DNA from: Solea solea
Lineage: Eukaryota; Chordata; Actinopteri; Pleuronectiformes; Soleidae
Reading direction: 5' to 3'
Length of the DNA: 64,000 bases
NCBI RefSeq assembly: GCF_958295425.1
Contig: NC_081153.1
Location: 12,301,001-12,365,000, forward strand
Shown: one piece after another, positions 38,192 through 49,045 of the stretch
How positions within the stretch are numbered: position 1 is the first letter of the stretch
Layout of the letters: every line of letters begins with the position of its first letter
The notes under the pieces: generated by a model
Seen by the model: the letters and a program-made list of their open reading frames with translations, nothing else
What the model was told of the DNA's origin: nothing
Database searches by the model: none
Program-made: the position numbers and the translations under genes

Positions 38192-41132
38192 CTATTTTAA
38201 TCAGGTCAATAGTTTCTTTGCCCAAGTTCCAGTTTGTCAATGTAAATGTAAAATGTAAATAAAATGCACAACCATATAATCAAGAGTATAATCACTATAA
38301 AATCAACGAAAGGGCAAGGGGAGCGAGAGAATCCTCCATTTGTTGCCATGTGCAGTCTCACCATTCGGTGTCACTAATTCCTACACACTGGTGAGTCATG
38401 CATGCTAACCATCAGCATGTCAGCACTGACCAGATCCCAACAAAGTAAATGAGGGACAAAGACAATTTCTTTGTGGGACTATGTGGGACGCCTGTTACAG
38501 TGCTGAGATGTACTGTAGTACAAAAATTTGATTTCTGTAACTATGACTGCAGCTTTTTTTTTTTGCAATTTCTTCCATAGTCTGTTCGGAAAAGACAAAA
38601 AAACTCTGACAATGGCCTTTAGCTGCTTCACTCAGTTCTGAGTAGTTTCCCTGTTCTTTGTTGTAGCTGCAGCTTCCTTTATTCGCTGGATTTTCCATCA
38701 TTATTTCCTCAAGATCTTGTCAAGAATCTGTATAATTTGCGACTGACAGATTGATTGACATCAGTCGTGCAGCTCCGTGGCGACAGACGCCCTCCTGTTT
38801 CACAGCCATTAGATCTTTTAGAAAAGCATCAGTCTAGAGCCGATTAAATGCGGGACATCATCTCAATATGCGGGACAAGGGATGCAAATGCCGTGTGATA
38901 CACCTGGTCAAAGTATTTAGCTTTAAACATTATGTACATTAGTACATCATTTCAATTGTTTATTGTTTATTAATGTTTGGGGTGACCCAGTTCGGCTAAA
39001 GAATCTTAAGGCCCATTTATATTTTTGTTTGTACTTTGCTTTAATTCCGTCCGTCATTGTGCACCAAGCAGAGGAGCTTACAATGAGAGACGAAACAGAG
39101 CAATACCACCGGAAATCGTGGGGGCAGTATAGATAATAATATAAAACATGCTGCCAGAGCTCACTGGTTTATCCTGCAGCCAGAAAACAGAAATATTGGA
39201 AATGCTGCTTATCATCGACGTCTCTCATCACCAACGCCAACGAGTAATATCCCAACTCATAGGATCGACTTGTATTTACTGGTCTTACATTCCACTGCCA
39301 CAAAATACGCTTGGTTTCAATTTATTATGGATCAAACACAATAAAAAAGAACCACTTTTAATGGTCGCTATGTCTGTTGATGTCTGCAACTTGGTACTCA
39401 GCACTCCTCTCTAGAGAGGAAGTATTGTGCAAACGTCCATAGCAACACAAAAGACACACAGAGGGATGTAGAGTAGTGATGGAGATAACGTTTGGGATGG
39501 GTAGAAAATAAATGGACCTTTATGCTCACAAATTGGGTCTAATGCTTGGTGCTGAAGTTAGTCATCGGTAAGAGTTGTTAAAGATGTAAAAGTGATGGTA
39601 ATGTAGTTGCCATTGTTAGTTGCACTTTGGCGAACAACAACTCTTCTTTTTTTTCTGCATAATTTACTTTACCTGCTCCTTGGAAAGTTGAATATCTCTC
39701 GACTTGTGCCGCAAGCAAAGTGAGGCAACAGCACCACAATGCAGTTCAGCGACCCTGAACACCTTGAGCTCCATTCAAAATGTATGAGAGGCATTTCAGT
39801 CGATGCCTCCACTGCAGACACGCGTCTGCCCACGTGGTCAATGAGGTGTGTGTTTGGGCAGTTCTTCACTTTACCTCTGACACAAACTCTTCTCTCAACA
39901 TTTTCCACATGCTCCATGCATCTGTTTTTTTTATTTAGGTGCAAGCTGTTTGCTTAAAAAAGTGTTATACCTACTGAAGTGAGTCACTGAGTGTATAAGT
40001 GTCTCCTGAAGAGGACCAGGATTAATCACTGCCTGTGATCAACATCATTCGGTCATGCTTTGTGCTCCACATGCTCTCACGTCTTTTCCTTTCCTCATCT
40101 GCCTCTTTGCATCCTGTTATACAAAAAAAGCCCTTAACACATCCTCTGCATAAGTTATGAAGCAGCTCTGCTGAAGAATCCTGATTTTAATAGATTATGT
40201 GGCTGCGAGCTGACACACAAAAAGGATTATGAATGCGAGGTAAATGAAGCACTTGATGATACAGATTCGGTTGAAGTGCTATTTGGGTTCTCTTATTAAG
40301 AGGGTGTCTTGGAGATTGGTCTCGTCTTTGGGTGACGCAACTCTATATTCACATTTAGGCCTTTTGTTCAGGTTAAGTGTGCCAGTTTCTCCTTCCATCT
40401 GATGGAGTGAGCTGTGGAGTGAAATCAGCGGACTGATTCAAAGAGTGAGAAAAAGCAGACGTGAACACGGAGCTTCTTTTGGTGCCGCCTGTAGGGAGTT
40501 TCATTTGAATTTGAATTTCACCCTGCAGTGTTTCATTTCTCTTATTCTTTCATAACTACATATGTAGAATAACTGATTGTTAAATACATACAGACAATTT
40601 TAGGACCAGTAATCCTCACAGGGACCAAATCCTGCATCCAGAATGACGTCCTGGTTAAAGTTAGTAAAATGTGACTACATTTTGTTTAGGCCGAACAAAT
40701 GATTGGAGGTCAATGCAGGGTCAAAAGGGAAATAGCTGCAAACCATCTGTGTGTGTGTGTGTTCTATGTTTGTTACATTAATGTTATAAAGGCAAAGAGA
40801 ATAACTCATGAACTAAGTGCATGGTGAACTAATTATGCTACTTTATCCATGCAATTACTGAATTATCCATGTCATTTTGTCAAATGGACAAGGGTTGTCT
40901 TCGTAAACACTTAATCTCTAAATGATCTTTGTGTCCTTGGAAACGAGGCTTAATTATGGATTCTATATTTAGTCATTTCAAATATTTTAAAGGCAAATTG
41001 TTGGGAAAACAAATGACAGCACGAGCTGTGACGTCCACTCGAGGCATGACGCTATAGACTTAGAGACTTGCGCCAAATGTGGACGCGGGCTCTGACGCGT
41101 TTTTGTGCGGCGCGCGCGTGGCGCACAACGAC

Positions 41133-41139
41133 TATAAAA
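41133..41139 (+). promoter_or_regulatory. npy: npy TATA box and core promoter
   Basis: TATAAAA lies about 30 bases upstream of the probable transcript start near 41165, after a CpG-rich stretch (gcggcgcgcgcgtggcgc, 41107-41124). A half-CRE TGACGTCC occurs about 100 bases further upstream, near 41029. This is a sharp-type promoter, fitting a regulated neuropeptide gene. Confidence 0.8.
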
Positions 41140-41164
41140 CCAAGCGCACGCCAAGCGCACAGAA

Positions 41165-41221
41165 GAGCAGAAGAGACGCCAAAGGACAGCGCGTAAATAT
41201 CCCTCTGAACTACTGGGAAAT
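41165..41221 (+). other. npy: npy non-coding first exon
   Basis: The short leader exon ends at GGGAAAT|gtaagt. NPY genes characteristically have an untranslated exon 1. The 5' limit is placed from the TATA box. Confidence 0.7.
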
Positions 41222-41491
41222 GTAAGTATCTTGATTTTTTTTTTGATTAAATAAGATCATGACATTAGATTACAAACTCATTTAAAGTGTCTCTACACAT
41301 AAATATCCTGGCAATTGTTATCATTTTTGGAGATCTATGGCTGACAATGAGGTTACCACGTTGTTTTTTGTTTTATTTCTGTTTCATCTTTCTCAGTATA
41401 ACAGTATAATAGTTCATTTAAAAACTGAGACACAACATTTAAAGTCCAGTAGAAACAAGTGACCCGTTTGTTTCCACGCACGCTCTGACAG

Positions 41492-41789
41492 ATGCATCCT
41501 AACTTGGTGAGCTGGTTGGGGACTGTGGGGTTCCTGCTGTGGGCGCTGCTCTCCTTGAGCGCACTGACCGAGGGATACCCGATGAAACCGGAGAACCCCG
41601 GGGAGGACGCGCCGGCGGAGGAACTGGCCAAATACTACTCTGCTCTGAGACACTACATCAACCTCATCACAAGACAGAGGTAGGCGGACAGAATACAGAG
41701 AGGGAACAATATTGCGCTTAATTTCTTATAGTCATTCTATAATATCCTGCAGATATTGTGATGGTTTGCTGTCGGTGGTGCTTGAGTAC

Positions 41790-41834
<45 letters not shown>

Positions 41835-43005
41835 ATACATTTAGAAGTTGTTTGTGGCTGGAAAGCTCACAGTTCACCAGAAATATATACATATACAAAT
41901 AATAATATAATAAAGGGCTAATATTTGCTCTTTAATGAGACACTCCCCCTGACAGCTTTGGTCGCACCATAGCAACCTGACAATACTGTGTACTGAATAC
42001 TGAATAATGTTCTTTGTATTTATTTAGTCCAGTCTGACACTGGAGCCTTTTCCTAAATTATTTCCTCTAACTTGTTAGACAGCAGGATACACCTGCTGCC
42101 CAGTCACCTGTTAGTACTAAACAGAAAAAAAACCAAAAAATCTTCAGCTTTTGACAAATCGCCTGCAGTTTTCAGGGTTGTTATCCTGAATGTCAGGGGT
42201 TTGGATGTTGCTGCAGGCGTTTGGCCACCCAGTGCTGCCACAGTTTATCATCTGAGGGACAGAAAAGGGAATAAGACCACCTTCAATGCAACCCCTGTCT
42301 GTGTATCCTGGTTCTTTGTCTGACTGAGTTTCATTTTCACTGAAAAAAATCAACAATCTGTATATATAAAAAAGTAATGCCAATCGCTCTTTTTTAAAAA
42401 TGTGTCTGTCTGGGAACATATGCTTTTGTTATATTTCGGTTGCATTCTAATGCTTAGGTGCAGATTTTATTAAGGTCTGATGTATTGGGAATTTAAAATT
42501 CAATCCCATTGATAGTTGTGATTTTCTTTTCTTCCTTAAACCAGAATTAATGCATTTATCGAGACACTAACCCATCAGTCATGTTTCCAAAAAACTAATT
42601 GAATATATTATAGATATTTTAGAGTTAACTGCTCAGATTGAGTATAAAATAAACTGTTTTAAGATTTGTGTACTTAGTGTTCACTAAACTGAAAGGAAGG
42701 TAAATGAAAGTGAAAAATTGTCAAAAACAAGATATATTGATTTTTCACGAATATCGTTTACTCACCCCTAATACTATGTATATGTGCATGTGTGTGTGTC
42801 AGGTATGGGAAGAGGTCCAGCCCTGAGATTCTGGACACTCTTGTGTCAGAGCTGCTGTTGAAGGAAAGTTCAGACACACTTCCCCAGTCAAGGTTAGTGC
42901 CTCTAATTTGTGAGTGGACGAGCACACACACATAAACACATAAACACGAAGCTGCCGCTTTACCTTTGCTCCTGTCTCACCAGATATGACCCATCATTGT
43001 GGTGA
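41492..43005 (+). CDS. npy: Prepro-neuropeptide Y
   Basis: Coding exons 41492-41679, 42803-42892 and 42984-43005 encode 99 residues; the acceptor AG lies immediately before the ATG. Residues 1-28 are a signal peptide (hydrophobic [13 protein letters not shown]). Residues 29-64 are mature NPY: it starts [20 protein letters not shown] and ends with the receptor-binding tail [12 protein letters not shown] at 65-67 is the amidation/dibasic cleavage site, leaving a C-terminal amide, and 68-99 is the flanking peptide CPON, ending RYDPSLW. Exon borders sit at the classic NPY places: inside the tail Arg codon and inside the CPON Arg codon. The hormone acts on Gi-coupled Y receptors in feeding and stress circuits. 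Synteny with fam221a and pals2 supports npya. Met at mature position 3 replaces the Ser/Thr/Val I recall elsewhere. Confidence 0.99.
41680..42802 (+). other. npy: npy intron between coding exons 2 and 3
   Basis: A 1.1 kb phase-2 intron with an (ATCT)n microsatellite at 41789-41833. The acceptor is preceded by a TG-rich tract (atgtgtgtgtgtcag) rather than pyrimidines; ctaat near 42769 could serve as the branch site. No coding segment is visible. Confidence 0.85.
41789..41833. repeat. (ATCT)n tetranucleotide microsatellite
   Basis: About eleven perfect ATCT units in npy intron 2; probably polymorphic. Confidence 0.97.
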
Positions 43006-43317
43006 TGCCGCCACCAGTGATGCCACCCGCCTCCTCACTGCCGCCGCTGCCCCACCGCTGCTGACATTTTGACCTCTTAACATTTGTCACTTCATACCGT
43101 CCCACACCTAAAGCCGTCCCTGCAGCCTCTGCACCCTTTTACCTCTGCTGTATATGAGCCGCCATGTGTCGTCAAGCCTCTCCCCCTTTAACCAAGCAGC
43201 TATGGTCAAAACTGCTCGTAGTTTGTGTCACGAAACTGTAAATAGGTTATTTATCATCTGTAAAACATAAAGGCAAAATGGGAGAGGGGCATGTTGTCTG
43301 TATTGTATAATCGTGCC

Positions 43318-43323
43318 ATTAAA
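43318..43323 (+). terminator. npy: npy poly(A) signal
   Basis: ATTAAA lies 313 bases after the stop codon and is followed about 15 bases on by a GT-rich stretch (tgtttgaaggaatgtttgg). It gives a 3' UTR of about 0.33 kb, normal for npy. Confidence 0.75.
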
Positions 43324-43344
43324 GAATCATTGTTTGAAGGAATG

Positions 43345-45195
43345 TTTGGCATAAATTAATTGAACGCATGTTTTTTTCTACACTTCAAACAGATGAAAGC
43401 ATCTATACTACATTATAAAATACTGTATATTTATTACATTTTATTATACTTTTGCAAAAAAACATGTACTTTCAACTTGATATTTCAACTGGTACTGCAG
43501 TCTGAATACAATTTAGAAGAGATTCTTATGTGTGGATATCACAATGTATCACACTATTTTCCCCCTTATATTTTTGGAACACATTTCCCTGTATATTATT
43601 ATTTTAATTTCAGTTGTGCGCACATCTAAAGGAGTTCAAGCACCCTGGCTTTTAATGAGAGCACTGCATGAGACTTTCTTTCTCATTAGAGCCATCTTTT
43701 TGGGGAAATTGACAATTCTCTTCACCCTAATGGCTCTCCATGAGCTTTTTCTTATGAAGCGTGCACCTCTGTGATACAAAAACCTGTATTTAAGCCAGAA
43801 ATCCTTCACTTTATTTGTTTTCTCTCACAAAAATGATTCAAATTCAATCAAAAAAGGGGCTTCACGACCCCTGTGCATATGGTCGTAATCAAAATGACAG
43901 CAGCACCCATGTATATTCAACAGATTTGAATGGAAAAGTGGGATCACATATCCTGTTATATTATACTCCACATAGAGAAAAATGATTTAGATGAGTCAGC
44001 CAACTCTTCTGGATGCCACATGACACATTCAAACCCTTGTTTACTTGATGTCTACCCTCACAATGAGCTCAAGTTTGGACTTGCAGTGCCACACCTGTGT
44101 AAACTCACTCCTCACACCAGCGAACATAGTCCTGTGAGACGTTACTATGGAGCAAACATCTGTTAGGGAGATTTAAACTGGGTCTAAGTTGCAGGGGTAG
44201 ATCCAGTAAAAGCAATGATCAAAAACCATCAGCCAGTTTAAGGCTGCTTTTGAAAAAGCTAATGGCGCTCTCTTGTGGCCACATAGACCCCAGGAACTAA
44301 ATAAAAGGCATCTCTCATGAGCATTATTGCAATTACATGGATGGTTACTGACTCCACTGCAACCTGACATGGGGTCAGCTCACAGAACACAAATCAGGCA
44401 GTTACAGAAGACGCTGCAGACACACAGTCTGCCACGGAAATGTGATACTCCAAAGAAAGATAACTCACTTAGAGGGCGGCTTTCTAAGAAATGCATGAAT
44501 ATTGGCTGCATGTATAAGTGAAGATCCACTTAACAGAAACAAATTGTAACACATGGTCATAAATTCTTTCAGTTGGACACTTGAACCTCTTCAACCCTGA
44601 CCCTCTGGGGTCGCTGCTCGAAAATGACATTCAAACTAAATAGAATATACATCTGCAATTACAAGGTCTATGGTATCAAAATAATGATAACACTTGTGAG
44701 ATTCCATCAAAAGCGTAAGCATCACTGTAGATGCCACTGTCACGCCTAAAAAAAATGTGCATTTTTAAAGTTAATATCACCTTTGAAAATATACAGTAGG
44801 AGCTTAAACACACAAGGAAATCATGTAACAACATGTGAACATGAGCTGTGCAAAGACTGATGCTGCTGAAGGGAAGCAGAGCAAAATTGTACTTAGTAAA
44901 TTTAGTAAAAAGATGCCCAATAAGTCCTAATAAGACTCATAAATAAGCTGAATTAAAAAGATAAGGTTAATGAGCAAAATCAAAATGAAATAGTGAATGA
45001 ATGACATTGCAATAGCTTGTGTATAAAAGTGCTGCGTCACGGTTAAGGCTGTTTCTGTAATGGCCTTAGTTTACACCTTAAACCAGCTGCACTGTATAAT
45101 TACGCTAAAATGGAGTCCATTTATGTGAATGGGTGAGTGCGATTAAAAAAAAAATGCACAATGCAATAATAAGTAGTCGACTCACTCGGAGGGGG
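43345..45195. other. npy-pals2 intergenic DNA
   Basis: 1.85 kb, AT-rich, with no gene, microsatellite or clear mobile element recognised. Confidence 0.7.
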
Positions 45196-45204
45196 TGGAA
45201 CCTC

Positions 45205-45381
45205 CGCCGCCATTGGTCTGTGCGCTGTGACGTCAGGAGCGAGGGTGGGGCCTGCGGGTTTGATTGGCACCGTGTTCTCTGGTAGTCTGCTGCGGGACCA
45301 GGGACAGACAGCTGAGGGGGGTCTGAATGTCCAACCGGGACGGTCCGTGGACCAGCGAGAACTCCCACGCACGACTCACAG
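45205..45381 (+). promoter_or_regulatory. pals2: pals2 promoter and non-coding first exon
   Basis: A CpG-rich patch contains reverse CCAAT sites at 45212-45216 and 45263-45267 flanking a perfect CRE TGACGTCA (45228-45235). No TATA box is seen. The first exon has no usable long frame and ends at a strong donor CACAG|gtaagt (45381/45382). It precedes the coding exons of pals2 by about 10.5 kb. The transcript start, probably between 45280 and 45320, is inferred. Confidence 0.6.
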
Positions 45382-48300
45382 GTAAGTCACGGCTCGCGGC
45401 CACACTTGTAACGTGGGGGATGTTGATTTGATTCACCCCACGAGCGTTAACACGCGAGACAAAGAGACTTAGTTGTGTTGGAGGTGCAGTAGAGTTTGAC
45501 AGAGGAGGAGGAGGCTCTGCCCCCTACAGAGCCCGCTCCACTCTGCCTTCATTTATTCACGCAGAAACCACTTCGCTTTGAGCGAACATCGTGGATCCTG
45601 GCGTGTCCTTTCCCACCCCGTGTCCCCTCACACCTCTACAAATCACGAGGAAGCATTCGGTGGGTGGGTTTTACTCTCACGCCACAATAGATTGGATGGG
45701 CAACCGGGGGGAAAAAAATGGCCGCACGTGTGGCGAAATCGGTGTGAAGGTACACTCGTCTGGTCAGTGTGAACGGCGCGAGCGTTTGGCACGGGTCTGA
45801 CGCACGGTTCGAGCGCACGGATGTGGCCGTGGTTTGGACCCACGGCTGCGAGGAGACACGCGGGGAGACCTGCGGGATGTGGTAGTGACAGGATGGCTAG
45901 AGACCCGAAATGATGTTAACGTCCACCAGCAAAGGATGGTGGGTTTGAGGAAAGACACACATTTACAGCTGTTGTTAGTTTGAAACTGTTTTGTCTCTGT
46001 TTGTGCTGCTATCTGGACCAGGACTCCCTGGAAGAAGAGATCTTGTATCTCAATGGGACACTCCTGGCTAAATAAAGGATAAATAAAATAAAGAGAAGAG
46101 AGGATTATTACAACTCCTGTACCAGACACATCACTTCCTCTGATTTTGTTGTTACTTTAAAAATCAAATAAAATCAAGGCTTTACTTGCACTGAGCTGAT
46201 GCCGAGTACAACAGCAGAAGAGTCACCAGTGGCTTGCCTTGCCCAGCCTGGCAGATATTGATTTAAATGTTTTGTCCTCCACTGAGGTACAGAGTCTATG
46301 TGCACCATCTAATAACAATGCACTAACACGGACGTCGGGTCCACTTTGTGCGAGCACTTAGTGGAAACTCAAAACCAAAACCACTGCCATAACAGACTAC
46401 ATACAGACTTCTTGCCTCGGCCTGTGTCACTTGGCATTTGGTTTCTAAGCTGTTTAGCCTCCTGCACGTGACGGGGGAAGCCCGTGCACTCACAGTCCAT
46501 ACGCGACATCCTTAGAGATCCTCCTGTTGCACCTTGAGTTTATGGGTCTGTCCATCTTCCTCTCATTTTTATAACAAGCCTTAATCGGATTTGTCGAAAT
46601 CAAATGAGAGGAACAAAAGGAGGAAGGGAAGGAGACGGAGACAGTTTAGTGCAGCGGAGTGAATGTACAGTTCCAGGGCAGGGGCAGCCAGTTACATGTC
46701 CCGAGTCCCGGATCCAGGATGACCTTTATTGTTCTGCTTGGTGATATGGCACTGAGTTATACTTCTTAACCCTCTCATGCATGATTCTCCTTCCTGTTAG
46801 TCAGGGTGAGAGGGAAACATGGATTTCCAAACATGTGCTCCTGATATTGGAACACATGAGAGTTTGGGGTGAGTCACTCAGAGACTGAATCCAACACTCT
46901 GAAGCTTCCACTTTTCCATTATTAATACACAGCTATAAGAGAGGGATGATACAGAGAGGAGAAGAGAGAGAGAGAGAAGCACACACACACTGGGTTTCAT
47001 GACTTCAGAGGACATTGCATTGACTTACATTCATTTCCTGGAGACTTACTCTAACCTTAACCCTAATTACTACTGACCTTATCCTAACCCTGACCCATGA
47101 CCCTTAACCTCAGCCTAACTTTAAAACACACCTTCACATTGAAATGTAATTTTTGTCTGTATAAGGAAGACAAGTCCCCATAATGTGACTATATAAACAG
47201 ATTCAGGGCCCAATAACATAAGGAATACCAGGTATGTACACACACACACACACACCAGTTCACACAGCTATTCTACACACTGTTATGACTTCCATTCATT
47301 CATTTGGACATAGAATTATCAAGAATTAAAAAAAGTCCTACAGAGATAACACACACACACACACACACACACACTATGACTCAAACCTCCCATGAACAAC
47401 ACATTATCTACACACCTACTATTAACCCTCCCTGCCCTACTGCTAACACACTAACTTGCCCCATAACAGTCATCATAAGTTAATTACGTCTCTGTCAACA
47501 AAATACACAACTAAATTACAGAGAGGAACAGTGTTTTTGTGTATGTCTGTGTGCGCAACGTAATGGCTGCCAGGCAAGCGAAGGCAAACCATTGGCCAAT
47601 TTCTTTTTTTTTTCCTGCAGTCTCTATAGTGCTGATTCATCAGATTTCATCTATAAGGCTTTAAAGGGGGTATTGCGCTGCAGAGAGACAATAAAATAAT
47701 CCAAGTAGCACGAGACGCTGTGCCTTTTGTTGGAAGACCTCACTCATTTTGTATTAATTCCAAAAATATGAGGCGTAACACGTGGGGAAAACTCGTAAGA
47801 TCATACAAGGTCATCGTGTTCTCAAGCAGTATTAACTGGAGCAGCTACAGCCGGTCTGACATCACACTGTTGCCCTGCTTCTACGAAAGGAGATGCATGC
47901 ATTTATAACTCGCCAATATTTCAAACAACCCTCAGTGAGCCTCCTTTCTTTGCCTGCTCCCTTTCTTCACGTCCATCACTCCTTTGCTCTAACTTTCCCC
48001 GTCGCGTTACGTGTGCCCTCTTCCCTCACACTGACGAGAGAGCGACTGAGGAGTTAGATTATGTCACACGGTGCTCATCATTAACATCACTGCATGGGCA
48101 GTGCCAAAGGGTTTCTCACGGCCTGCGACTGCATCATCCAGAGATGAGCGGCCAAGCACAGACAAGCTCACCAGCTGAAATATCACACCACCAAGGAGGG
48201 AATGAGGTCACGTTTGGTGGAGTGCACTGATGTAACACACGGCGTCTGTGCTTAAATGGTGGTAATTAAGATCGCAGGTGGAGGAAAGAGGCGCGCGTGA

Positions 48301-48820
48301 GTCAGCAGAAGGCGGCATGAAGCCACATTTTCATCATTTGCGGTACAAAGACTGAGCTGATTTCATCAGTTGTCTTTTGGCAGGTGCAGCGCTAGTGGCT
48401 GTGACGGTAGCAGACTGGTTTGAAATGCAGTTCTGATGAATATGATGCTGATAGAGCTCCAAACCATTATCATGATAAAAAAGATATTTACACAAAATAT
48501 TATAAGTTCCACATCTCCCTTAGGTAAATGCATCGAAGTGCAGTGGCACAGGATTATTGCACAGATCTATGGAGACGGATGGGATCATTATATTGATATT
48601 GGAACAATTGCATTGTGTCGTGATACCTGGGTGCAAATTCGATTTGTATGTGACTCTGATACTTAAATGGTCAACTGCCGTTTTCGCTCATTCTGTTCAT
48701 ACAGCGAGTAGAAATATCACAATCTTAAGGAGAGAAAGGGATTTTTAAAATCGTCTAAAAGAGTCACCATATATTGATTATTTCCCTCCCCTAATTGATA
48801 GGCATTGAACTGTTGTTGGG

Positions 48821-49045
48821 CCACACGGTTGGTGTAGTGGTTAGCACTATTGCCCTCCCCTTCCTGTGGTTTCCTCCCACAGTCCAAAAACATGCAGATT
48901 TGAGGGTTGGGTCCCTCTAAATTGTGGTGTGAGTGTGAGAGTGGATGGTTGTTTGTTTGTTATGTGATGGACTGGTAAACCTAAGTCAGATGGGATTGGC
49001 ACCAGTGCTCCCTACGACCCTCATGTAGAGGATAAAGTAGTAAAG
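48821..49045 (+). mobile_element. tRNA-type SINE-like repeat, copy A
   Basis: It begins cacacggttggtgtagtggt and tagcact, an A-box-like tRNA start. It continues with the family text ctcccacagtccaaaaacat, ctctaaattg, gtgtgagagtggatgg, gatgggattggcaccag and gaccctcatg...gaggataaag. The B-box part is deleted. Confidence 0.65.

Larger units (their letters stand above)
32155..41100. other. fam221a-npy intergenic interval; no stk31 exon recognised
   Basis: Nearly 9 kb without a recognisable gene. The first 200 bases are fam221a 3' UTR, with ATTAAA near 32264. The interval includes a C run (32826-32838), an X-box-like site (33092-33105), AT-rich segments with homeobox-type TAATTAAT cores (33040-33060, 33280) and two TTAA-bounded palindromic elements (34958-35266, 37807-38191). 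A third region with 'aggaccagtaatcctcacagg' text (40600-40640) resembles a common teleost repeat. The longest frames (156 codons at 36442-36912 minus) have no family likeness. Confidence 0.65.

Noticed and set aside
41789..41833. Regularly spaced repeats considered as a possible CRISPR-like array
   Set aside because: It is a plain ATCT microsatellite without spacers, in a vertebrate intron.
45764..46129. 121-codon minus-strand frame near the pals2 promoter
   Set aside because: The Arg/Ser/Thr-rich part reflects CpG-rich leader/intron DNA; no start context or homology.
47040..47110. CCCTAA-like text considered as an interstitial telomere repeat
   Set aside because: The units are irregular (ctaaccttaaccctaatt, atcctaaccctgaccc) and match a degenerate dispersed fish repeat better than (TTAGGG)n.
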